A DNA stretch of 40,403 nt, from assembly GCF_016862275.1 (NCBI RefSeq), contig NZ_BOMQ01000013.1, forward strand, positions 1 through 40,403. Reading direction: 5' to 3'. Source of the DNA: Actinoplanes nipponensis (GTDB lineage: Bacteria > Actinomycetota > Actinomycetes > Mycobacteriales > Micromonosporaceae). The position numbers and the translations under genes were made by a program. Positions 16,919 to 23,308 of the stretch are shown piece after piece. Position 1 is the stretch's first letter. Each line of letters begins with the position of its first letter. The notes under the pieces are model-generated. The model had not been told where the DNA came from. It saw nothing but the letters and a program-made list of their open reading frames with translations, and ran no database searches.

Positions 16919-17734
16919 ATGGCCAGGGACGCGCGCGAGCTGCGCGGCGCGTGGGCCACTTTCCAGAGCCACTGGTACGGCGTACCGTCCGCCGATCTGG
17001 CCCCGTTCGTCTCCGGGTACTGGGCCGCGGAGTGGGACCTGCGCGGGCAGCCGCCGTACCGGCAGAAGATCGTGCCGTACCCGCACGTGCACCTGACGTT
17101 CCGCGACGGCGACGCGGTCGTCCGCGGTCCGGAGCGCCGGTACGCGGTCCGGGTGCTCGAGGGCCGCGGCCGGGTGTTCGGGGTGAAGTTCCGGCCGGGC
17201 TGCTTCCGCCCGTTCCTCGGCGACCGCGTCTCGACGATCACCGGTCGGGTCCTGCCCGCCGCAGCGGTGTTCGGCCCGGGCCGGCTGCCGATCCCGTCAC
17301 CCTCGGCGGAGGGCTCGTTCGAGGAGGCGTCGCAGCACAGCGCGGGGCGGGTCGAGGAGTTCCTGCGGCAGCGCCTGCCGGCGCCGGATCCGCTGGCCGA
17401 GCGGGCCGCCGGGATCGTGACGCTGGTACGGGACGAGCCGGGGCTCACCCGGGTCGACGCGCTGGCCGGGCGGGCCGGGCTGGGCGTGCGCCGGCTGCAG
17501 CGGCTGTTCGCCGAGTACGTCGGTCTCGGCCCGAAGTGGGTGATCCGCCGGTACCGGCTGCACGAGGTGGGGGAGCGGCTCGCCGCCGGCGCCGAGATCG
17601 ACTGGGCCGGGCTGGCCGGCGAGCTCGGCTACGCCGACCAGGCGCATTTCGTCCGGGACTTCACCGCCATGGTGGGTGAGCCGCCCACCCGGTACGCCGC
17701 CCGCTACCCCGGTCAAGGGGACGGTCGTCACTGA
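16919..17734 (+). CDS. AraC-family transcriptional regulator (DUF6597-like N-terminus)
   Basis: A 271-residue regulator. The N-terminal domain (about 15-150) resembles the DUF6597 sensor domain ('LAPFVSGYWAAEWDLRGQPP', 'GVKFRPGCFRPFLG'). The C-terminal AraC/XylS DNA-binding domain (about 165-260) contains two HTH units: 'VDALAGRAGLGVRRLQRLFA' and 'LAGELGYADQAHFVRDFTAM' followed by the 'GEPPTRYA' signature. The effector is unknown. It may control itself and the divergent DinB-like gene across their 64-bp intergenic region. The message is probably leaderless. Confidence 0.9.
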   Translation: MARDARELRGAWATFQSHWYGVPSADLAPFVSGYWAAEWDLRGQPPYRQKIVPYPHVHLTFRDGDAVVRGPERRYAVRVLEGRGRVFGVKFRPGCFRPFLGDRVSTITGRVLPAAAVFGPGRLPIPSPSAEGSFEEASQHSAGRVEEFLRQRLPAPDPLAERAAGIVTLVRDEPGLTRVDALAGRAGLGVRRLQRLFAEYVGLGPKWVIRRYRLHEVGERLAAGAEIDWAGLAGELGYADQAHFVRDFTAMVGEPPTRYAARYPGQGDGRH

Positions 17735-17742
17735 TCACCGAG

Positions 17743-17772
17743 CTGACGATCGGCCACTTTAACGGTTAAGTT
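17743..17772 (+). promoter_or_regulatory. Promoter of the MFS gene with operator-like palindrome
   Basis: CTGACG (-35, 17743-17748) and TAAGTT (-10, 17767-17772) are 18 bp apart, and the -10 ends 6 nt before the GTG, indicating a leaderless message. The palindrome TTAAC-g-GTTAA (17759-17769) overlaps the -10, a typical repressor position. Confidence 0.6.
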
Positions 17773-17778
17773 CGAGGC

Positions 17779-18990
17779 GTGACTGTTGCCGCCCCCGACC
17801 GTTCCCGCCTGGAGATCGCCAAGGTCGCCGTCGGCGTCACCTTCGCGACGAACGGCCTCGCCTTCGCCGGCTGGTTCGCCCGCATCCCGGCCGTCCGCGA
17901 GGACCTGGGCCTGAGCTCGGCCGCGCTGGGCCTGCTGCTGCTCTGCCTCTCCGGGGCGGCGCTGACCGCCATCCCGCTCGCCGGTCCGCTGGTCCAGCGC
18001 GTCGGCCCGGGCCGGGCGGTGCTGCTCGGCAGCACGTCGGTGACGGTGGGCCTGCTCGCCATGGCCGCGGGCACGCAGCTGGGCTCGGTGCCGCTGGCCG
18101 GGGTCGGGCTGGTTCTGCTCGGCATGGGCAACAGCACCTGGGACGTGGCCATGAACGTCGAGGGCGCGGACGTCGAGCGCCGGCTCGGCCGTACCCTCAT
18201 GCCCCGCTTCCATGCCGGCTTCAGCCTCGGCACCGTGGGCGGCGCGGGGGTCAGCGCGGCTGCGGCAGCAGCCGGGGTGAGCGTCTCCGCGCAGCTGCTG
18301 GGCACCGCGCTGCTCGGCGCGAGCGTGATGGCCCTGACCGTCCGCCGGTTCCTGCCGCACACCGCCACCACGGCCGAGCAGCGCACCCGCGGCCGGGTCC
18401 GGGACGCCTGGCGCGAGCCGCGCACCCTGCTGATCGGCGTGATCATGCTGGGCTTCGGCTTCACCGAGGGCGCGGCCAACGACTGGCTGGCCATCGGCCT
18501 GGTCGACGGCTACGACGCGAGCGAGACCACCGGCGCCATCGGCTTCGGCTTCTTCGTGACGGCGATGACGCTGGCCCGGTTGTTCGGCGGCAACGCGATC
18601 GAGCGCTGGGGGCGGGTGCGGGTGCTGCGCGGTACGGCGGTGTCCGCGCTGGCCGGCCTGCTGCTGGTGGTCTCGGGCATCGGCGTGCCGCTGGTCCTGT
18701 TGGGCGCCCTGCTCTGGGGCGCGGGCGCGTCCCTGGGCTTCCCGATCGGGATGAGCGCCGCCGCCGACGACCCGCTGCGCGCGGCGATCCGGGTGTCGGT
18801 GGCCGGCTCCATCGGCTACGGCGCGTTCCTGGCCGGCCCGCCGCTGATCGGCGTGCTGGCCGAACACCTCGGCGTGCTGCGGGCGCTGCTGGTCGTCGTG
18901 GTGGCGATCGGTCTGGGGCTGGCGGCCTCGGGCGCCGCCCGTCCCCTGTCGCGGGGCGGGACGCCGGAGCCCGAAGCTGCCCGCCCCTGA
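17779..18990 (+). CDS. Major facilitator superfamily transporter
   Basis: A 403-residue integral membrane protein with about 12 hydrophobic segments and the MFS A-loop variant between helices 2 and 3 ('GPLVQRVGPGRAVLLG'). The segment 'GMGNSTWDVAMNVEGADVER' followed by 'LMPRFHAGFSLGTVGGAG' resembles the YbjJ-like MFS branch. Substrate is unknown; drug or sugar-like efflux are both possible. Its TGA abuts the reverse-complement stop of the convergent hydrolase (TGATCA, 18988-18993) with no gap. The GTG start follows a good promoter without a ribosome binding site. Confidence 0.93.
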   Translation: MTVAAPDRSRLEIAKVAVGVTFATNGLAFAGWFARIPAVREDLGLSSAALGLLLLCLSGAALTAIPLAGPLVQRVGPGRAVLLGSTSVTVGLLAMAAGTQLGSVPLAGVGLVLLGMGNSTWDVAMNVEGADVERRLGRTLMPRFHAGFSLGTVGGAGVSAAAAAAGVSVSAQLLGTALLGASVMALTVRRFLPHTATTAEQRTRGRVRDAWREPRTLLIGVIMLGFGFTEGAANDWLAIGLVDGYDASETTGAIGFGFFVTAMTLARLFGGNAIERWGRVRVLRGTAVSALAGLLLVVSGIGVPLVLLGALLWGAGASLGFPIGMSAAADDPLRAAIRVSVAGSIGYGAFLAGPPLIGVLAEHLGVLRALLVVVVAIGLGLAASGAARPLSRGGTPEPEAARP

Positions 18991-19902
18991 TCAGCCGCCG
19001 CTGAGGAAGTCGCCGATCAGCGACGCCAGCAGCTCCGGCTGCTCGATCACCATCGCGTGCGAGGCGTCCTCGAGCGGGAGGTAGCGCATCCGCGGGTTGG
19101 CCCGGGCCCCGGCCGCCGCCTGCTCCACCAGGTACCGCCGGTGGGCCGCGTACAGCTCCGCGAAGGGCTCCTGCTCGGGCAGGTCGCGGGTGGCGAGCAC
19201 GGCCAGGGTCGGCGCGGGCGTGGTCGCGTACACCGGGCCCAGGTCCAGGGCGTTCATCAGCTCGCGCAGCTCGCCCGCGGTCGCGGCGGACGGCCGCATG
19301 GTCGTCTCGCCGTCCCGGTGCACCAGGTTGCGCCGGAAGCCCTCGATCCACACCTTCTCGTTGGCGCCCATGTCCCGGGCCGCCATCTGCTCGCGTTCCA
19401 CCAGGTCGGGAAGCTCGTCCGAGGGGATGGTGCGGCCCATGCCGGCGTGCGTCGTGTCGAAGACCGCCGCCAGCCGGGCCAGCTCGGCCGCCGCCTTCTC
19501 CGGGTCCAGCCCCGGCAGCTGCTCCGGGCGGGCCGGCGGCGGGTTGCCGTCCAGGCTGACCACGCCGGGCGTCTCCGGGTGCCGCTGGCCCCACAGCACG
19601 GCGAGCATGCCGCCGAGCGAGTGCCCGGCCACGGCGGGCCGGTTCAGCTCCAGCTGGACGGTCACCGCGGCGATGTCGCCCAGCGCCGCGTCCCAGGACC
19701 ACGGGCCGTCGCCGGAGCGCCCGTGCCCGCGCAGGTCCAGGGTGATGACGCGGTGCCGGGGCCGCAGCGCCCGGGCCAGGGTGGTCAGCGTGGCGAGGTT
19801 GCCGCCGGCGCCGTGCAGCAGCAGCAACGGCGGCTGGTCGCCGCCGAAGTCCCGGACGGCGATCGGCAGCTCGCCGGCGTCGACCAGTCGGTCGTTGATC
19901 AC
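18991..19902 (-). CDS. Alpha/beta hydrolase
   Basis: A 303-residue alpha/beta-hydrolase-fold enzyme. The oxyanion-hole motif HGAGGN lies near residue 30, the nucleophile elbow GHSLGG near 93-98, and the catalytic His in 'LEDASHAMVIEQP' near the C-terminus. The conserved 'VITLDLRGHGRSGDGP' strand follows the family. No signal peptide, so it is cytoplasmic. Natural substrate is unknown. GTG at 19902 follows GGGAGAGA by about 6 nt. It lies 16 nt downstream of an HTH gene in the same direction, so the two probably form an operon. Confidence 0.9.
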   Translation of the reverse strand: MINDRLVDAGELPIAVRDFGGDQPPLLLLHGAGGNLATLTTLARALRPRHRVITLDLRGHGRSGDGPWSWDAALGDIAAVTVQLELNRPAVAGHSLGGMLAVLWGQRHPETPGVVSLDGNPPPARPEQLPGLDPEKAAAELARLAAVFDTTHAGMGRTIPSDELPDLVEREQMAARDMGANEKVWIEGFRRNLVHRDGETTMRPSAATAGELRELMNALDLGPVYATTPAPTLAVLATRDLPEQEPFAELYAAHRRYLVEQAAAGARANPRMRYLPLEDASHAMVIEQPELLASLIGDFLSGG

Positions 19903-19918
19903 AACATCTCTCCCAGCG

Positions 19919-20386
19919 TCAGGTGGTCGGTGGCCGGCGGAGCCGGTCCCGGACGGCGGCCGAGGGCACCCCGCCGTCCGGATGGCGGGGGAGCCGGCCC
20001 CGCCGTACCAGGTCGTGCACCCCCTGGCGGGTGATGCCGAGCATGGCCCCGGCGGTGGCGTACGAGACGGACTCCGCGGCCGGATGGCCGACCCGCCGGG
20101 CGACCACCCCGCCGAGCGGGGTCCGCCACCACTCCACCGGCGGATCGAACGCCCGGTCGTCCGGATACAGCGTGGCGATGAGCCGGACGGCGGCGCGGAC
20201 GGCGGTGGCGTCGTCCCCCTCCCGCAGCTGGGCCGCCCACTGCCCGGCCCGCAGCCGGACCAGCCGGCGCAGCGCGTCCACCGCGTCGTCGCCGTCCAGC
20301 AGGATCTCGAGCGGGTCCAGCAGGCGGACGTCGAGCAGCCGGACGATCTGCTCGACCAGGGCGTCGGCCGAGGGCATGCGGCCCAT
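19919..20386 (-). CDS. Small helix-turn-helix DNA-binding protein
   Basis: A 155-residue protein. Its C-terminal 50 residues ('VSYATAGAMLGITRQGVHDLVRRG' then 'LPRHPDGGVPSAAVRDRL') form an excisionase/MerR-like HTH with a short wing. The N-terminal 100 residues are helical, acidic and not assigned. I recognise no family name. It precedes the alpha/beta hydrolase gene and diverges from DUF5522 over a 45-bp gap that contains a CTTGAC/GTCAAG palindrome, a plausible autoregulatory operator. Confidence 0.8.
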   Translation of the reverse strand: MGRMPSADALVEQIVRLLDVRLLDPLEILLDGDDAVDALRRLVRLRAGQWAAQLREGDDATAVRAAVRLIATLYPDDRAFDPPVEWWRTPLGGVVARRVGHPAAESVSYATAGAMLGITRQGVHDLVRRGRLPRHPDGGVPSAAVRDRLRRPPTT

Positions 20387-20396
20387 GCTGGCCCGG

Positions 20397-20425
20397 CTTG
20401 ACGTCGACTGTCAAGTCGCTAGGGT
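20397..20425 (+). promoter_or_regulatory. DUF5522 promoter overlapped by a palindrome
   Basis: TTGACG (-35, 20398-20403), a 16-bp spacer and TAGGGT (-10, 20420-20425) end 6 nt before the GTG at 20432. The inverted repeat CTTGAC-gtcgact-GTCAAG (20397-20415) covers the -35. On the other strand it contains a consensus TTGACA facing the HTH gene, although no good -10 follows there. Confidence 0.6.
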
Positions 20426-20431
20426 CGGGGG

Positions 20432-20641
20432 GTGCAGACGCCGCATCCGAGCCGGCTCGCCCCCGATCACCCCCGCCGCGCCGAGATCCTGGCCGCGCAC
20501 GCCGCCGCCGACGCAACCGGCGAGGCCGGCTACCTCGATCCGGGCACCGGGCTCTTCGTGCTCACCGCCGGTTTCCTGGCCCGGCGGGGCACCTGCTGCA
20601 CCCGGGGCTGTCGTCACTGTCCGTACGTCGGCGGTGCCTGA
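20432..20641 (+). CDS. DUF5522 small Cys-rich protein
   Basis: A 69-residue protein ending in the DUF5522 signature CCTRGCRHCPY, preceded by 'GYLDPGTGLFVLTAGFLARRG'. The closely spaced Cys residues with a His suggest metal binding. No function is established. The GTG start lies directly behind a -35/-10 pair and has no ribosome binding site. The divergent neighbour encodes an HTH protein. Confidence 0.85.
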   Translation: MQTPHPSRLAPDHPRRAEILAAHAAADATGEAGYLDPGTGLFVLTAGFLARRGTCCTRGCRHCPYVGGA

Positions 20642-20706
20642 GGCGGGCTTTCGTCGGCAGCCCCGCGCACAGTACGGTGTGCCCCGAATTAGTCGGGAGG
20701 ACATTC

Positions 20707-21264
20707 GTGCGTTCGCGTCTCATCGCCGTCGGCGCCGCAGCCGCGCTGCTCGCCCTGGCGGGCTGTACGCACCGTGACGAGCCGGCGCGGCAGGCGCTGC
20801 CCGAAGTACGCATCGTCCAGCAGCCCGCGGCCTCGGCCGGCGGCGCCTGCATCCTCTGGGACTACGCGTTCATCGAGCAGACGATCGGCGTCGCCTTCAC
20901 GGTCGCCGCCTCGGACCAGGTCGACGACACGTCCACCTGCGTGGTGCAGACCGAGACGGCCGACTGGCCCGACCTGGCGCTGTCGGTCGTGGAGAGCACC
21001 AAGGCGGACGCCGGGCTGTTCACCACGGAGCTCATGCCGAAGAAGGCGACCAAGCTCAAGGGGCTCGGCAAGGCGGGCTACCGGCTGGTGAGCAAGCCTT
21101 CCGGCGGGCACGGTCCGGTCGTGGAGATCGGCTGGCTCAGCGAGGCCGCGCAGCTGCAGACGCTGCGCTTCACCTTCCCGAAGGATGCACAAAGCGACGC
21201 GGTCGACGAGCTCGCGCCGAAGCTGCTGAACCTCGCGAAGGCGCTCGACACCACCCGCGGCTGA
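20707..21264 (+). CDS. Putative lipoprotein
   Basis: A 185-residue protein with a lipobox signal peptide (residues 1-20, LLALAGC, lipidated C20). The mature part contains two further Cys (in GGACILWD and TSTCVVQT) that may form a disulphide and is weakly reminiscent of DUF3558-type lipoproteins; I do not assign a family. GTG 20707 follows GGAGG (20696-20700) by 6 nt, and TACGGT at 20673-20678 is a likely -10. It converges on ideR with a 13-nt gap containing a GCCGGCCGGC palindrome. Confidence 0.85.
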   Translation: MRSRLIAVGAAAALLALAGCTHRDEPARQALPEVRIVQQPAASAGGACILWDYAFIEQTIGVAFTVAASDQVDDTSTCVVQTETADWPDLALSVVESTKADAGLFTTELMPKKATKLKGLGKAGYRLVSKPSGGHGPVVEIGWLSEAAQLQTLRFTFPKDAQSDAVDELAPKLLNLAKALDTTRG

Positions 21265-21277
21265 CCCGCCGGCCGGC

Positions 21278-21976
21278 TCAGTGGGCGTCGACGAACACCC
21301 GCGACGCCACCTCACGCGGCAGCCGGATCTTGTCGCCGGACCGGTCGATCGTCACGCCGTCGCGCTCCTGGGCCACCGTCACGGTCGCGCCCGGGTCGAT
21401 GCCGGCCGCGTGCAGCTGGCGCAGCACGCCCGCGTTGGTCTGCACGCTCTCGCAGATCCGCCGCACCACGACGCTGCCGCTCAGGCCCGGGAAGGCCAGG
21501 TTGCGCTCGCCCGAGTTGATCACGCTGGAGCTGCTCTCCATCGGCTCCTCGGCCGGCAGGCCGAGCACCTCGAGGCCGGGGATCGGGTTGCCGTACGGCG
21601 ACCGGGTCGGCCGGTTGAGCAGCTCGTAGACCTTGCGCTCGACCGAGTCGCTCATCACGTGCTCCCACCGGCAGGCCTCCTCGTGGGCCTCCTCGTAGGG
21701 CATGCCGATGACGTTGACCAGCAGCAGCTCGGCGAGCCGGTGCTTGCGCATGACCGCCACGGCGGCCACCCGGCCCTCCTCGGTCAGCAGCAGGTGCCGG
21801 TCGTTCTCGACGGTGAGCAGGCCGTCGCGTTCCATCCGGGCGACGGTCTGGCTGACGGTGGGTCCGCTCTGATGCAGGCGTTCGGCGATGCGCGCGCGCA
21901 GGGGCGGTACGCCCTCCTCCTCGAGCTCGAGGATCGTACGCAGGTACATCTCCGTGGTGTCGACGAGATCATTCAA
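21278..21976 (-). CDS. ideR: Iron-dependent repressor IdeR/DtxR
   Basis: A 232-residue metal-dependent repressor of iron uptake and siderophore genes. The metal ligands are all in place: M10 (TTEMYLRTI), H79 and E83 (MRKHRLAELLL), H98, C102, E105 and H106 (AHEEACRWEH). The winged HTH spans about 1-75, the dimerisation domain 76-140, and a C-terminal SH3-like FeoA domain 150-230. The start codon is TTG at 21976, with GGGAGGG 7 nt upstream and TAATAT (21998-22003) as -10. Location close to a primary-like sigma gene echoes the ideR-sigB pair of mycobacteria. Confidence 0.95.
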   Translation of the reverse strand: MNDLVDTTEMYLRTILELEEEGVPPLRARIAERLHQSGPTVSQTVARMERDGLLTVENDRHLLLTEEGRVAAVAVMRKHRLAELLLVNVIGMPYEEAHEEACRWEHVMSDSVERKVYELLNRPTRSPYGNPIPGLEVLGLPAEEPMESSSSVINSGERNLAFPGLSGSVVVRRICESVQTNAGVLRQLHAAGIDPGATVTVAQERDGVTIDRSGDKIRLPREVASRVFVDAH

Positions 21977-22039
21977 GATGCGGCCCTCCCAGCAGCGATA
22001 TTACCTCGCAGCCGGGGCTTGACTTCGTGCCGACGAGGT

Positions 22040-22053
22040 GGGTCAGGTGACCC
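22040..22053. promoter_or_regulatory. GGGTCA-gg-TGACCC palindrome between ideR and acuC
   Basis: A perfect 6-2-6 palindrome in the 139-bp divergent region. The overlapping 22043-22061 also matches 12 of 19 positions of the DtxR iron-box consensus, which is weak. It could be an operator for ideR or acuC. Confidence 0.35.
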
Positions 22054-22115
22054 TACCCTGGGTGGCGGCGGAAGGCTCGGGTGGCAGCGCCGGGCGCGCG
22101 TGGCAGCATGAGCCC

Positions 22116-23297
22116 ATGGCGGAGTCGACGGCGGTGGTCTGGGACGAGGCGCTGCTCGCGTACGACATGGGCGAGCACCCGATGAATCCCGTACGGGTGG
22201 AGCTGACCATGGCGCTGGCCCGCGAGCTGGGGGTGCTCGACCGTCCTGGGGTGCGGCTGCTGGTCCCCGCGCCGGCCGACGACGCGGCGCTGACCAGGGT
22301 GCACCGCCCCGACTACCTGCACGCGGTACGGGCCGCCCCGCACGACCCGTTCTTCCGCGGCTGGGGCCTCAACACCCCCGACAATCCGGTCTTCGAGGGC
22401 ATGCACGAGGCCAGCGCCCGGATCTGCGGGGCCACGCTGGCCGCCGCCGAGGCCGTGTGGAGCGGCGAGGTCACCCGGGCGGTCAACGTCTCCGGCGGGC
22501 TGCACCACGCGATGGCCGCGCGCGCCTCCGGCTTCTGCGTCTACAACGACCCGGCGGTCGCCATCGCCCGGCTGCTCGACCTGGGCGCGGAGCGGATCGC
22601 GTACGTCGACATCGACGTGCACCACGGCGACGGGGTGCAGGCGCTGTTCTACGACGACCCCCGGGTGCTCACCGTGAGCCTGCACGAGACCCCGCTGGCG
22701 CTCTTCCCCGGCACCGGTTTCCCCGACGAGACGGGCGGCCGGGGCGCCGAGGGCTCGTCGGTCAACGTCGCGCTGCCCCCGGGCACCGGCGACGCGGGCT
22801 GGTTGCGGGCGTTCCAGGCGGTGGTGCCGTCGATGCTGCGGGCGTTCGCGCCGCAGATCCTGGTCACCCAGTGCGGCGCCGACGCGCACCGGCTCGACCC
22901 GCTCGCCGATCTGCGGCTGTCGGTCGACGGTCAGCGGGCCGCCTACATCGCGCTGCGCGGGCTGGCCGACGAGCTCTGCGACGGCCGCTGGGTGGCCACC
23001 GGCGGCGGCGGGTACGCGCTGGTCGAGGTCGTGCCGCGGGCCTGGACGCATCTGCTCGCGGTGGCCACCGGCGAGCCGCTCGACCCCGGCACCGCCACCC
23101 CGCCGGGCTGGCGCAAGCTCGCCGCGGAGCGCCGCCCCGGCACCGAGGTCCCGGCCACCCTGACCGACGGGGGCACGCCACCGGTCGAGCGCTGGGAGCC
23201 GGGGACCACGCCCGACCCGGTGGACAAGGCGATCCTGGCCACCCGGATGGCGGTCTTCCCGCTGCACGGGCTGGACCCGTACGACATCCGGGACTGA
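22116..23297 (+). CDS. acuC: AcuC-like protein deacetylase (class I HDAC fold)
   Basis: A 393-residue zinc-dependent deacetylase of the histone deacetylase family. The catalytic His pair H130-H131 lies in GGLHHAMA, and the zinc ligands D167 and H169 lie in YVDIDVHHGDG; the third is in 'CGADAHRLDPLADL'. The late Gly-rich loop 'VATGGGGYALVEVVPRAW' is conserved. AcuC removes acetyl groups from acetyl-CoA synthetase in Bacillus. The next gene, 11 nt downstream, encodes a GNAT-acyl-CoA-synthetase fusion, so writer and eraser are adjacent. The ATG at 22116 has no strong ribosome binding site. Confidence 0.92.
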   Translation: MAESTAVVWDEALLAYDMGEHPMNPVRVELTMALARELGVLDRPGVRLLVPAPADDAALTRVHRPDYLHAVRAAPHDPFFRGWGLNTPDNPVFEGMHEASARICGATLAAAEAVWSGEVTRAVNVSGGLHHAMAARASGFCVYNDPAVAIARLLDLGAERIAYVDIDVHHGDGVQALFYDDPRVLTVSLHETPLALFPGTGFPDETGGRGAEGSSVNVALPPGTGDAGWLRAFQAVVPSMLRAFAPQILVTQCGADAHRLDPLADLRLSVDGQRAAYIALRGLADELCDGRWVATGGGGYALVEVVPRAWTHLLAVATGEPLDPGTATPPGWRKLAAERRPGTEVPATLTDGGTPPVERWEPGTTPDPVDKAILATRMAVFPLHGLDPYDIRD

Positions 23298-23308
23298 AGG
23301 GGTAACGC

